IMG/VR virus record: IMGVR_UViG_3300044846_005433
Span: 1 to 64,000 of that record
Strand: one strand, 5' to 3'
Length of the DNA stretch: 64,000 nt
From: a virus
The notes beneath the pieces are model-generated. The model ran no database searches. It was not told the DNA's origin and saw nothing but the letters and a program-made list of their open reading frames with translations. Each line of letters opens with the position of its first letter. Within the stretch, counting starts at the first letter, position 1. The position numbers and the translations under genes were made by a program. Below are positions 38,779-48,053 of this stretch, piece by piece.

Positions 38779-39052
38779 TAAATTCATCAGTTGGCTCGAA
38801 GGTTACCTCGATGCCAGTAAAAACAAAGTGACTCCAAATCAAGTAAAGGAGATTCGTAAAAAAATTGCTGAATATAGAGTCCAACGAGAAAGAGAACTTA
38901 TTCCGCTTTGGGATGATTCCTATAGTGAAATTCCTCTAAATTCATTTAACTCGTTAAATAAATCCGCTGCACATGAAGAATTTCTTAACGAGATTAGCAA
39001 AAACAAAAATGCTTCCACAATGGAAGAATTGGTTCTCGAAGACAAAAAATAA
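38771..39052 (+). CDS. Hypothetical protein
   Basis: This 93-residue charged helical protein starts KFISWLEGYLDASKNKVTPN, which resembles a small helix-turn-helix or loader-like domain, with KEIRKKIAEYRVQRERELIP following. No function is recognised. It lies within the tightly packed polymerase-to-UvsX operon. Confidence 0.5.
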   Translation: MSSKFISWLEGYLDASKNKVTPNQVKEIRKKIAEYRVQRERELIPLWDDSYSEIPLNSFNSLNKSAAHEEFLNEISKNKNASTMEELVLEDKK

Positions 39053-39059
39053 AGAAAAA

Positions 39060-39716
39060 ATGGATACTGATAAACTAATTTCTCTAAAGGAGAATTTTAC
39101 TGGCCAACGATTTCAGTGGGTAAAAACGGACCAGTCCGCATTACTTGGAAAAGTAGTAAAATGCAGAGACGTTGAGCCTTTAAGTAATGGCCGATTTTTA
39201 ATCGTGTTCGATGATGGCTCAAAAATCGACAGTAGCAAATTAAATTCAAACTTAATGATGTTACACGGAGATGATAAGCCATTAAGCCGTGAGGAAGCAA
39301 TGGCAATCAATGGACCAATTCGTCCACTTGCTGATGTTAAACGGACTCCTCCAGTAGTGCCTCCTCAAGTCAATGTTCCAGCCAATCCTGCAAATCCGAT
39401 GCAGCCTGTTCAGACTGGTGCACAAGTTCCTCCGCCTATACCGAAACCGAACATGTTTGCAATGTTTAACTCAGAAGAGTCTCAAATTTCAATTAACTTG
39501 ACGGTTAAATTACCAGATCGTAAGCTTCTTAAAATGATGTACAATGGGGCTGAAAACAAGGACAAGTTTTTATCTGAACTTGCAGAATACTTGCATGGAA
39601 TGATAAATAAACAAGTAGTACAGGACTCTATGAAATCAATTTTGGCACCAGTTGTGCCAGCAAAGAAAGAGGCTAAACCTACTGTAAATTTAACTGAGGT
39701 AAATGAATCCCGATAA
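39060..39716 (+). CDS. Hypothetical protein with proline-rich linker
   Basis: I choose ATG 39060 (218 residues), which follows the previous stop by 7 nt. A longer frame from 38973 lies inside the upstream gene. An N-terminal small beta domain (QFWV-like ALLGKVVKCRDVEPLSNGRF) resembles an SH3-like barrel. A Pro/Val/Asn-rich linker (about 100-150) leads to a C-terminal helical domain (LPDRKLLKMMYNGAENKDKF). The function is unknown. It overlaps the next gene by 14 nt. Confidence 0.5.
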   Translation: MDTDKLISLKENFTGQRFQWVKTDQSALLGKVVKCRDVEPLSNGRFLIVFDDGSKIDSSKLNSNLMMLHGDDKPLSREEAMAINGPIRPLADVKRTPPVVPPQVNVPANPANPMQPVQTGAQVPPPIPKPNMFAMFNSEESQISINLTVKLPDRKLLKMMYNGAENKDKFLSELAEYLHGMINKQVVQDSMKSILAPVVPAKKEAKPTVNLTEVNESR

Positions 39717-40266
39717 CAAACATTTCGACAAAAAGGAAGAATACAATGATGGTAAATACTCAATGTATTCTTTTTCTGGAAATAATGGAAAATTTAGAAG
39801 ACTTGCTTGCTCTGAAGAGTCTATTTGCATTTTGCCGTTTGATTTAAACGAACGCGGCCAAATCAAAAATATTTACTTAGCAAAATACATGGATCATTTA
39901 CTCGGAGGAGTTGGATTTACCTGTATTACTGATACTTTTAATAAAGATCAATTCGACTCATATTATAATGCAGTTGAATCGTGTCTTGCAGATGAAATGG
40001 GACTAAACGATATACATGTAAACGATACTTACTTATTAGGTACTGTAAGACATGGTGTACCGTTTAGCAAAGAATATAAGTGTTATGGTGTTAATTTGAC
40101 TAATCACATGGAAGATCCTTCTGGATATACTCCAATTGGCCTTAACCCAAACCAAAATATTCAATCCATCGAAAAGGTCAGATTTACTAGACTTTTAAAT
40201 GGGGATATCCAAGATTCTCTTGCGTTATCTTGTTCCCTTCTTCTCATTTCTTATTTTTCAGATTAA
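39703..40266 (+). CDS. Possible Nudix-fold protein with degenerate box
   Basis: This 187-residue protein has a beta-rich N-terminal half (ICILPFDLNERGQIKNIYLA) and a helix AVESCLADEMGLNDI, which lines up with the end of the Nudix box (RExxEExG) but lacks the Arg-Glu and the upstream Gly. If it has the fold, it may be inactive or a binding protein. The motif is weak and the assignment is tentative. It is the last gene before UvsX. Confidence 0.4.
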   Translation: MNPDNKHFDKKEEYNDGKYSMYSFSGNNGKFRRLACSEESICILPFDLNERGQIKNIYLAKYMDHLLGGVGFTCITDTFNKDQFDSYYNAVESCLADEMGLNDIHVNDTYLLGTVRHGVPFSKEYKCYGVNLTNHMEDPSGYTPIGLNPNQNIQSIEKVRFTRLLNGDIQDSLALSCSLLLISYFSD

Positions 40267-40313
40267 GAACTTTTTGTCGGCATTAAGTAAAAGATTATTA
40301 AAATAATTACGAT

Positions 40314-41510
40314 ATGTCACATACAAAAGACGTACTTAACGCATTCAACAAATTTAACGATTTGCTTGAGAAAAAAGTTAAGTCTAAAATTACCCTAATG
40401 GGATTCTCAGATATTGATGAATACATTCCAACTGGTAATTATCTCCTAAATGCACAAATGTCCGGCTCAGTATTCGGCGGCTATCCAAATACACGAAGTA
40501 TTGGGATTGCTGGTGATTCTGGTGCAGGTAAAACCTTCTTATGTTTAAACGCAGTTCGCGAATTACAAAAGAAAGGTTATTTAGTTTTTTATATTGATAC
40601 TGAAGGTGCAATCGACCGCTCAGATTATGTAAAATTCGGAGTCGATCTAGATGGATTAAAGTATTTGCGTATGGGCTTAATCAGCGACGTTAAATTCTTT
40701 ATTAACGACTTTATTGAAACAATGAGAGAAAATCCAGGATTGAAGCCAGCAATCTTCGTCGACTCAGTAGGTATGTTAGATACTGATAAGAGTAAACGAG
40801 ATATGGATGCTGGTAAAAATGCTTCAGATATGGGTCTTCGTTCGAAAGAAATGAGATCACTTTTCAAATCATTTACTCTTGAACTTTCAAATCTTAAAGT
40901 TCCTTTTATCTTTACTAACCATACGTATGCTTCAATGGATCAATACACTCCAAAGGGTATGTCGGGCGGAGGAGGTCCGGAATTCTCTGCATCAATTATC
41001 TTGATGTTGAGTAAAGGAACTCTTCGTGATGAAGCAAAAACCACAACAGGAATTATCGTTCGCTCTAAAACTAAGAAAAATCGTTTAGCTAAACCGATCG
41101 ATATTGAATTCCATATCTCTTTCCATAAGGGTATGAATCCATTTGTAGGACTAGAGCAATTTGTTAGTTGGGAAAATTGTGGAGTCGGTCGTGGTAAAAA
41201 ATTAACTGAAAAGGAATTTTCTAAACTTAAACCTGCAGAGCAAGAAGATTGCTCTAAATTTGAAGTATCTGGAGAAACTTTCTATTTTATGCCAGGTAAA
41301 CTTGCAAAAAATTATATTAGTCGTCACAATGGAGATGAAATTCCAGTAAAAGAATTTTTCTCAGCTAGATTATTCACAGAAGATGTTCTAAAAGAATTGG
41401 ACGAGAAAATCATTAAACCAACATTCAAGTTTCCAGAAACACAAGACGGAATTGATATCCTTGAAAACGATGAACTTGAAAACCTAAATAATGATGAAGA
41501 TTCGCTCTGA
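40314..41510 (+). CDS. uvsX: UvsX/RecA-like recombinase
   Basis: This 398-residue protein is the strand-exchange recombinase of T4-like phages. The Walker A motif is GDSGAGKT (about 67-74). The Walker B strand is KPAIFVDSVGML. Downstream are the conserved FIFTNHTYASMDQYTPK and the Gly-rich loop MSGGGGPEFSASIILML, equivalent to L2. The acidic C-terminus (ENLNNDEDSL) is the usual regulatory tail. It forms filaments on ssDNA and drives recombination-dependent replication with gp32 and the gp46/47 nuclease. The next gene overlaps its end by 20 nt. Confidence 0.93.
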   Translation: MSHTKDVLNAFNKFNDLLEKKVKSKITLMGFSDIDEYIPTGNYLLNAQMSGSVFGGYPNTRSIGIAGDSGAGKTFLCLNAVRELQKKGYLVFYIDTEGAIDRSDYVKFGVDLDGLKYLRMGLISDVKFFINDFIETMRENPGLKPAIFVDSVGMLDTDKSKRDMDAGKNASDMGLRSKEMRSLFKSFTLELSNLKVPFIFTNHTYASMDQYTPKGMSGGGGPEFSASIILMLSKGTLRDEAKTTTGIIVRSKTKKNRLAKPIDIEFHISFHKGMNPFVGLEQFVSWENCGVGRGKKLTEKEFSKLKPAEQEDCSKFEVSGETFYFMPGKLAKNYISRHNGDEIPVKEFFSARLFTEDVLKELDEKIIKPTFKFPETQDGIDILENDELENLNNDEDSL

Positions 41511-41820
41511 TTTACCAATTAAATATTACTTAAATGTTTATAACGAAGAGAATTTGCAAGATGAATTGACAATTCTTTTTGACATAATACAGTACTTAAC
41601 TAAAGTTATTCAAGCGAAGGACAAGGATCTTTCGCTTGAGAACTTTAAGTTCACATCCAAATCTATGAAATATATTTTCGGAGATAAGTTAAAAGATGAA
41701 ACTTTTAAGCAAAATCTAGTTAAAAGATTAAAGAATCTGATTGCTACCGAAAATGTTTCAGTTACTGGAGAGACCATGAAGATTACAGAAAAAGGATTAA
41801 CGAACTTTTATAAAATATAG
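41491..41820 (+). CDS. Hypothetical protein between UvsX and gp41
   Basis: This 109-residue basic helical protein starts at ATG 41491 (or the next codon, also ATG) and overlaps uvsX. It includes LQDELTILFDIIQYLTKVIQ and KFTSKSMKYIFGDKLKDE, then a winged-helix-like C-terminus (VSVTGETMKITEKGLTNF). The position suggests a recombination mediator or helicase-loader partner, but no similarity to UvsY or gp59 could be shown. It ends directly at the helicase start. Confidence 0.5.
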   Translation: MMKIRSDLPIKYYLNVYNEENLQDELTILFDIIQYLTKVIQAKDKDLSLENFKFTSKSMKYIFGDKLKDETFKQNLVKRLKNLIATENVSVTGETMKITEKGLTNFYKI

Positions 41821-43299
41821 ATGATAGACTTTACCGAAAATATAGACTCGCTTGAAAAGATGGTGTGGAACTTTATTTTACATACCGATAATGATAATAA
41901 TGAGCTTAAACCGAAAAGCCATGATTCATTAAGACGAGAAGAGTTGATAACTATGGTAAAGCCTTCATATTTCAATGAAGAAAATAGACAAGAATCCTTT
42001 AAGATCGCGTTAAAATTTTTTAGAGAATACGAAAAAATACCAAATCACAAGGAACTAAGAAGTTACTTGGAATTAACAAATGCAACAATAGATGATGAAG
42101 AATTTGATGACTTATATGCGTTCAATTTACGAGAGTATAATTATGACTATCTATACAAATACGTACGTTCTTTTATTTTGCTTAGAAATCTTAACCTTAC
42201 TGTTTTTGATCTACTCACATATCTAAAAACTACTTCGATCGATCCTGAAAATATCGATAAGATCTCAGAAAAAGTAAGAAATGATATTAGCAGTAAACTC
42301 TCAGTTAATTTCTCTAGCGGAGACACTGGACTAAACTTCTTTAATCCAGAAGCACATATACAATTAGCTAAAAACGGAAGCCCTACCGGTTTTCCATTTT
42401 TAGATAAGTGTTTAGGCGGAGGATGGAACCCAAAATCTCTTGTAGTTTTTCAAGGTCGACCTAAGGTTGGTAAATCTATGGTTCTTGGAAATATTGCTGC
42501 TCGTTCGTTCCTAATCGGAAACGTAACTGGATTAGTAACGGTTGAATTACCAGAACGTCAATACATGAAACGTATTGGTTCAAATATTTTAAGTATTCCA
42601 TCTGATGTATACTCTGGAATTACCGATGCAAAACACAGCCAATTAATTGGTGATAAAATTGCCGAATTAAAATCTTCTGGTAAATCTTGTGGAGAGTTAA
42701 TAATTAAAGACTTTCCAACAGGTAGTGCAACTGCAATCGATATTGAAAATTACTTTTTACGTCTTGAAAGCAAGATGAACAAGCGATTTAAAGTTATTGT
42801 TGTCGATTACTTAAATCTATTACGCCCAATTAAAGATCAAAACGGTCTTTATGAAAAAATCAAGTGTATTTCTGAGGAATTACGTGGTGTTGCAATGAGA
42901 AATGAATGGTGTATTATTAGCGCTACTCAAATCAAACGAGAAGACATTGATAATTTTGACCTAGGTATGGATTCGGTTGCTGAATCCTTTGGTCTAATTC
43001 ACACAGTTGATTCATTATTTGGATTGATGCGCAGTCCACTTGAAAGTAGAATGAAAATAAAAGCGATTGCAAATCGCGACAATGGATATGAAGAAAGTTA
43101 TAAGTTCTACACAATGCATAAAGAATACTTTAGGCTAAGCGAAGAAGTAGGAACAAATAGCGAGTTTTATAGTGATGATGAAGAAGCTAGTAAATTAGCT
43201 GATTCTCTTCGTGATGAATATTCAAACTTAGAAGATTCAACCACTCCTTCTTCTCCAAAAACTGATGAAGATTATGATGACCTCTTCAATCAGATATAA
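41821..43299 (+). CDS. 41: DnaB-like replicative helicase, T4 gp41-like
   Basis: This 492-residue helicase has an N-terminal helical domain (about 1-175) and a RecA-like motor: FLDKCLGGGWNPKSLVVFQG, Walker A GRPKVGKS (212-219), the strand VIVVDYLNLLRP (Walker B, motif H2), SATQIKRED (H3) and a C-terminal arginine-finger region (KAIANRDNGYEE). It forms a ring on the lagging strand and moves 5'-3'. The acidic C-terminus ends DEDYDDLFNQI, closely matching the tip of the gp32-like protein. No primase gene (gp61) was recognised nearby. Confidence 0.9.
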   Translation: MIDFTENIDSLEKMVWNFILHTDNDNNELKPKSHDSLRREELITMVKPSYFNEENRQESFKIALKFFREYEKIPNHKELRSYLELTNATIDDEEFDDLYAFNLREYNYDYLYKYVRSFILLRNLNLTVFDLLTYLKTTSIDPENIDKISEKVRNDISSKLSVNFSSGDTGLNFFNPEAHIQLAKNGSPTGFPFLDKCLGGGWNPKSLVVFQGRPKVGKSMVLGNIAARSFLIGNVTGLVTVELPERQYMKRIGSNILSIPSDVYSGITDAKHSQLIGDKIAELKSSGKSCGELIIKDFPTGSATAIDIENYFLRLESKMNKRFKVIVVDYLNLLRPIKDQNGLYEKIKCISEELRGVAMRNEWCIISATQIKREDIDNFDLGMDSVAESFGLIHTVDSLFGLMRSPLESRMKIKAIANRDNGYEESYKFYTMHKEYFRLSEEVGTNSEFYSDDEEASKLADSLRDEYSNLEDSTTPSSPKTDEDYDDLFNQI

Positions 43300-43314
43300 A
43301 ATAATTAATATCTA

Positions 43315-43890
43315 ATGAGACCAAATGATGACGAACTTGAAAACATAAACGAGATTGAAGAAGAGGATGATGAAAACGTTCCCGCGATAGTCAGGGAAGA
43401 CAAAATTTTTAATAATCGTTATAATACTGGCGATGGTCTGCCAGATTCAGACGAATATTCTTTATCGAGAGGAATCTCGGTTTCACGAGACTACTCAGAT
43501 TCCTACTTACGAGATTTATACGAATATGAAAGTGAACTTGAGACTAAATTTATTTTAGACGCAATCTTTTCTTTCTTACAAAACGATCCTGAAATTTCAG
43601 AAATAATAACCCGATCCTCAACTGATCCGTTTGTGACTAAATCTAAATTTTCAAAGGAAGACGTTAATTTCATATTTAACAAGATTAACACAACGCTTGA
43701 GTTAAAATCTAATGTAATCATGTTTTATAGCCCAATTTATATTTTAGAAGTAATATCTTCTATTTCATCAATTGAGTACAAGAAGTTATTTGATATGTTA
43801 GAAACAGAGATTCAAGAACTCTTATTAACCGAATTAAATAAAAAGTATCAATTCCTTGATGGAAAGATGCACAAAAAAAAGATACACTAA
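43315..43890 (+). CDS. Hypothetical acidic protein
   Basis: This 191-residue protein begins with a strongly acidic disordered region (ELENINEIEEEDDENVPAIV) and then becomes helical (YEYESELETKFILDAIFSFL; ILEVISSISSIEYKKLFDML). It ends with Lys-rich KMHKKKIH. No family recognised. It lies between gp41 and the gp47/46 pair, and its stop overlaps the next start by one base. Confidence 0.5.
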   Translation: MRPNDDELENINEIEEEDDENVPAIVREDKIFNNRYNTGDGLPDSDEYSLSRGISVSRDYSDSYLRDLYEYESELETKFILDAIFSFLQNDPEISEIITRSSTDPFVTKSKFSKEDVNFIFNKINTTLELKSNVIMFYSPIYILEVISSISSIEYKKLFDMLETEIQELLLTELNKKYQFLDGKMHKKKIH

Positions 43891-44117
43891 TGGCTTGGAT
43901 TAAACTTACACACTCAACTGGAGTCGATTATCTAAATATCGATCAGGTTTACAAAATAGTGCAGACTGCAGCGACTGATCTTACTTTTTATGATGCAAAT
44001 TCTATTTTGCCGACAACTTACGTATTTTCATCAGCTGCTGATCTTGCTGAAAATCTTGCAAAATTTGAGAGTATAACAAAAATTATTGACATCGATAAGC
44101 TAGCTCCACAAGGATGA
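43890..44117 (+). CDS. Small hypothetical protein
   Basis: This 75-residue protein reads MAWIKLTHSTGVDYLNIDQV and continues with a short alpha/beta pattern (TFYDANSILPTTYVFSSAAD). It resembles the small one-domain proteins frequently found in phage operons, with no recognised function. It overlaps gp47 by 4 nt (ATGA). Confidence 0.5.
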   Translation: MAWIKLTHSTGVDYLNIDQVYKIVQTAATDLTFYDANSILPTTYVFSSAADLAENLAKFESITKIIDIDKLAPQG

Positions 44118-45226
44118 AATTAAAAGATATTAGAAAAGTATTTGTACTTGGCGACCTTCACCTTGGTGTAAGAAATAACTCAATGGAATGGTCAGACATA
44201 CAATCTGATTTTCTTCTTAATTTTTTCTTACAAAAGGTAGACGAAGAAGGATTTGATCCAGAAAGAGATATTCTTGTTCAAGTTGGTGATTGGAACCATA
44301 TTCGAGAATCAACAAATGTTCGTATTCAAAATATTTCTTTACAGATAGCTAAGGTCTTGTCTGAAAAATTTAAACGCGGCATCTATCTTATTCTTGGAAA
44401 CCATGACGTTTATTATAAAGATCGAACTGATACTCATTCTCTAAAAGGATATGATCTTATGTTCAAGAATTTCAATATCTTTGAAAAGCCAGAGATCTTG
44501 GAACTAAACTCACATAAGTTTTTAATGTTACCTTGGATAGAATCTGTACCTGAATTAAAAGAAACTGTAAAGTTATATGATTCCGCAAAATATATCTTTT
44601 GTCATGCTGATTTCAAAGGATTTAGTCTAACTAAAGCAACTAAACTTGAGCATGGACTAGAATATGATGATGTAAAGTCATTTAAACGAGTTTATTCAGG
44701 TCATATTCATATTCGTCAAGACAAAAACAATGTCCTATATGTTGGAACTCCATACGAAATGGACAGGGGAGATCGCGGAAACGCAAAAGGTTTTTATGTG
44801 CTTGATGTAAGTGGAGCGGATATAACTGAGAAATTTGTAGAAAATACCATTTCTCCAAAGCATATTAAACATGACATAATTGAGCTTCTTAACCTTAATA
44901 CTGATGAGTTAAAAAAACTATTCTTCAATAATTTTGTGGATGTTACGATTGAATCTACGCTATCCGCTCGATTTCCAATAACCAAGTTTACTGAATTAGT
45001 TAAAGACTTTGGATATCGTCGACTTGAATTCTTTTCATATTCAGTCGAGCAGCTTAAAACAAAAAGTGAAGTTGAAATTGATTCAAACTATGAGTATAAT
45101 ATTTTTAGTATTCTTGAAGAAAAAATTAAAGAGTCGACCCATACTCCAGATCTTTCTAAACAAGTGATTGATCGATTTAAAGAGATATACGACGCATTAC
45201 GAAATAATAAAAGTTACGAGCAGTGA
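44114..45226 (+). CDS. 47: Recombination nuclease subunit, T4 gp47 / SbcD-Mre11-like
   Basis: This 370-residue calcineurin-type phosphoesterase has the motif series GDLHLG (Asp14, His16), QVGDWNH, LGNHDVYY, FCHADFKG and SGHIHIRQ. They build the two-metal site of Mre11/SbcD nucleases. With gp46 it resects DNA ends for UvsX-mediated recombination and degrades host DNA. Its stop overlaps the gp46 GTG start (GTGA), which couples translation of the two subunits. Confidence 0.92.
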   Translation: MKLKDIRKVFVLGDLHLGVRNNSMEWSDIQSDFLLNFFLQKVDEEGFDPERDILVQVGDWNHIRESTNVRIQNISLQIAKVLSEKFKRGIYLILGNHDVYYKDRTDTHSLKGYDLMFKNFNIFEKPEILELNSHKFLMLPWIESVPELKETVKLYDSAKYIFCHADFKGFSLTKATKLEHGLEYDDVKSFKRVYSGHIHIRQDKNNVLYVGTPYEMDRGDRGNAKGFYVLDVSGADITEKFVENTISPKHIKHDIIELLNLNTDELKKLFFNNFVDVTIESTLSARFPITKFTELVKDFGYRRLEFFSYSVEQLKTKSEVEIDSNYEYNIFSILEEKIKESTHTPDLSKQVIDRFKEIYDALRNNKSYEQ

Positions 45227-46896
45227 GATTACTAGAATTTTCATATAAGAACATACTTTCGTATGGCAACTTATTACAGACTTTTAAATTTAAAGATGAA
45301 GCACAGCTTATCCTAGTCGAAGGCGAAAACGGCGCAGGAAAATCTTCAATAAAAGAAGCATTAACTGTTTCAATATATGGAAGATCTGCAATTCGTAAGA
45401 TGAAAGATATTCCAAACTGGATTAATAAGAATGCATACACAAATGTCAAGTTTGTTACCAATTCTGGAGAATTTATTGAAATTGATCGAGGCATTGAACC
45501 TAATTTTAGCGATATTAAAATAAACAATGCCCAATTCAATCTTCCTGACAAGAGAAAAGTAGACGAGTTTATTGAGGAAGAACTTTCAAAAATTCCATTT
45601 TCAGTTTTTTGTAATACTATTAGTCTTTCGTTTGATGATTTTAAGTCCTTTGTTAATTTAACTCAATCTGATAAAAGAAAAATAGTCGACCGTATTTTTG
45701 GAATCGATATTTTAACTGATATGCGAGCAGTTGTTAAAGAAGATCTTAAACAAAACAAAAAAGATCTTGATATACTTGATTCTCAAATTGAAAGAAATAC
45801 TACAACTCTTAATACTTCACTCGAACAACTTGCTAGTCTTCGAGAAAAACTAAGTAAAAAGAAAGAAACCCAATCTGAAGATATTTCAAGTAAGATTGAG
45901 ACCAAGAAGAAAACAGTAGAGGAAGTCAAACAGCAGTACGCTGATTTAAAAAAAGATATTGAGTCTTTCCAAGCCACTCTTAATACTATTCGCGATGAAA
46001 TGAGTACTTCTCGAGCGACTATTCAAGATTTAGCAAATAAACTTGCTCTATATCAAAAGAATAGGTGTCCGCACTGCTTAAACGATCTTACTTCAGAATC
46101 TTCTGTAAAAACAAAAGATGCAATTGAAGCTAAGAAAAAAGTAGTTGAAGACAAATTGCCTGCACTTAAAACATCTTTTACTGAAATTACTAATAAAATC
46201 ACGGCATTAACTGAGGATCAAAATACTTCTAAATCTGAGTATTACGAATTGACTGCCGAGATTAAATTGCTTGAAGCTGAACTGCAAAAAACAGTAGAGG
46301 AACTTGGAGTGGATGAAACTGAATCTATCCAAACAATTATTGACTCGATCCAAACTGAATTACAAACAGATGGTGATTCTGCGCTTGAGAAAAGGGACCA
46401 AGCAAATTTATTTAATATTTTAGATGATTTGCTTTCTGATTCTGGAATCAAGAAAACTTTAATCGATAAAATAATTCCAACCCTAAATAATAGGATCAAA
46501 ATTATTTCAGAGAGACTTGAATTTAAGTTTCAATTTGAGTTTGATAGTGATTTTAATCCAGTTATTTCTTACTTAGGGATGGATATCTCACCAGAGAGTC
46601 TATCTAGCGGTCAACGTAAGAAGATGAATATTATTGTGCTCCTAGCATTTATCGAAATTATTAAGATGAAGCATAGCCAACTGAACGTGCTTTTCCTAGA
46701 TGAAATATTTAGTTCTCTCGATAAGAATAACGTTTATCGTGCGATCGAAATTCTTAAGGAGTACGCTGAAAAATATAAAATGACAATCTTTGTTGTGTCT
46801 CACGAATCCTTACCTGAAGAATTCTTTAATTCTAAGATTTTTGTAACTACACAAGACCACTTCTCAGAAATGAAAATAACCCAAATTGGAGCATAA
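45223..46896 (+). CDS. 46: Recombination ATPase subunit, T4 gp46 / SbcC-Rad50-like
   Basis: This 557-residue protein starts with GTG at 45223 and has the Rad50 layout: Walker A GENGAGKS (34-41), a long coiled coil, the zinc-hook CPHC at Cys282/Cys285, the returning coiled coil, the ABC signature LSSGQRKKMNI and Walker B LFLDEIFSSLD. It opens DNA ends for gp47 and bridges ends through the hook. The gp47-gp46 order and overlap are as in T4 itself, apart from small genes that lie between them there. Confidence 0.92.
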   Translation: MRLLEFSYKNILSYGNLLQTFKFKDEAQLILVEGENGAGKSSIKEALTVSIYGRSAIRKMKDIPNWINKNAYTNVKFVTNSGEFIEIDRGIEPNFSDIKINNAQFNLPDKRKVDEFIEEELSKIPFSVFCNTISLSFDDFKSFVNLTQSDKRKIVDRIFGIDILTDMRAVVKEDLKQNKKDLDILDSQIERNTTTLNTSLEQLASLREKLSKKKETQSEDISSKIETKKKTVEEVKQQYADLKKDIESFQATLNTIRDEMSTSRATIQDLANKLALYQKNRCPHCLNDLTSESSVKTKDAIEAKKKVVEDKLPALKTSFTEITNKITALTEDQNTSKSEYYELTAEIKLLEAELQKTVEELGVDETESIQTIIDSIQTELQTDGDSALEKRDQANLFNILDDLLSDSGIKKTLIDKIIPTLNNRIKIISERLEFKFQFEFDSDFNPVISYLGMDISPESLSSGQRKKMNIIVLLAFIEIIKMKHSQLNVLFLDEIFSSLDKNNVYRAIEILKEYAEKYKMTIFVVSHESLPEEFFNSKIFVTTQDHFSEMKITQIGA

Positions 46897-47993
46897 TGTA
46901 CTCACTATTAATTTACGATCCAACTGATCAAATAAAAACCAAACCTGCACTTACAATCAAGATTGAGATTGCAAAAGATCGTCGCGATCTACTTAATCTT
47001 CTTTGTAAAAAAGAATGGGATACCATTATTACTTTTGGAGAAAAGGAATGGTCTCTACTTGAAAAACAACCCTATCATATTCGACATAAGTGGATACACT
47101 TAGATACCTTTCCAGGTGATCAGGATCTACTTGCTCAGGTACAACAAGTATATTATAATTACACTAAACTTGGTAGCTCAGATGTTCCCCTAGTTTCGAT
47201 TTATACTCCTACCTATAATTCTAGAGAATTTATTCTGCAGACTGCCTCTTCTGTACAGATGCAAATTTGGCAAAACTGGGAATGGATTATTGTTGACGAT
47301 GGTTCTACTGATGATACTGTTGCTCTACTTGAAATGTTACAGGATCCTCGTATAAAAATATTTAAGTTTCCAAATAGCGGTCGTATTGGATTTAATAAGG
47401 GTGCTGCTACTAGTTTAGCCAAAGGCGACTATCTAGTTGAGTTAGACCACGATGATTTTCTTACAGTCAATGCACTAGATAAAGTAGTTAAGACTTTTAC
47501 TGAAAATCCAGATGCAGGAATGGTCTATTCAAACTGTGCAGAGTGGTGGCAAGGCACAGATCAGAGTAATACTTATAATGCCACTTATTGGCGATATCGC
47601 GATGTTGAATGGAACGGAATCACCCTAAAGGAGGGTTTATGTCATGATGTAATGGGCAAGTGTGAACTTGAAAATGGATCAGACTGGGTAATCAATAATA
47701 TGCCAATTTGTCCAAACCACTTGCGTGCATTTAGAGCAAGTACTCTTCGTGAAATCGGAGGCTACCGTAACCTAGTATGGGCAGATGATTATGACGTAAT
47801 GCTACGTATGTTTATCCACAGTAGAATACATCATATTGATGAGATGTTATATGTACAAAGATTTGGTACAAATACTTGGACAAAAAATGCCAGTCTCTTG
47901 TGGCCATGTTTTGCTAAAATTAAAGAAAATTATCGGGATCAACTTACAGCGCGCTTTGCTGAACTTGAAAATATTATCCAATTACCACTCTAG
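46896..47993 (+). CDS. Family 2 glycosyltransferase (GT-A fold)
   Basis: This 365-residue protein has an N-terminal about 100-residue domain of unknown type, then a GT2 catalytic domain: VSIYTPTYNSREFI, IIVDDGSTDDTVALL, the metal/nucleotide-sugar motif VELDHDDFL (DxD type) and the acceptor-side GGYRNLVWADDYDVMLRM. Transfer of a sugar from a nucleotide donor is secure; the acceptor is not. Candidates are modified bases in phage DNA, virion proteins such as the neighbouring collagen-like fibre, or host surface sugars. It is translationally linked to gp46 by a one-base overlap, which favours early or middle expression. Confidence 0.85.
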   Translation: MYSLLIYDPTDQIKTKPALTIKIEIAKDRRDLLNLLCKKEWDTIITFGEKEWSLLEKQPYHIRHKWIHLDTFPGDQDLLAQVQQVYYNYTKLGSSDVPLVSIYTPTYNSREFILQTASSVQMQIWQNWEWIIVDDGSTDDTVALLEMLQDPRIKIFKFPNSGRIGFNKGAATSLAKGDYLVELDHDDFLTVNALDKVVKTFTENPDAGMVYSNCAEWWQGTDQSNTYNATYWRYRDVEWNGITLKEGLCHDVMGKCELENGSDWVINNMPICPNHLRAFRASTLREIGGYRNLVWADDYDVMLRMFIHSRIHHIDEMLYVQRFGTNTWTKNASLLWPCFAKIKENYRDQLTARFAELENIIQLPL

Positions 47994-48025
47994 TTTGTAT
48001 TTGATAATATTTATTTTTTAGGTAA

Positions 48026-48043
48026 GCCTAAAAAAAGTTTAGG
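48026..48043. terminator. Weak hairpin between convergent genes
   Basis: CCTAAA / TTTAGG six-base stem in the gap between the glycosyltransferase and the collagen-like fibre. There is no clear T run, so terminator function is uncertain. Confidence 0.25.
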
Positions 48044-48053
48044 TGTGTCTAAA

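Noticed and set aside
38473-39716. Small genes after the polymerase as its missing C-terminal part
   Set aside because: They have no motif B or C, the wrong composition, and are translated in different frames with their own starts.
39703-40266. Confident Nudix hydrolase call
   Set aside because: Only the end of the box (ADEMG) matches; the upstream Gly and RE pair are absent. It is reported as a weak possibility.
46896-47993. T4-like alpha- or beta-glucosyltransferase
   Set aside because: The enzyme has a GT-A/GT2 layout with a DxD-type motif. T4 alpha- and beta-GT are GT-B fold, so only analogous function is possible.
48000-48053. Strong bidirectional terminator between glycosyltransferase and fibre genes
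   Set aside because: The stem is only six A/T-rich pairs and lacks a T run on either strand.
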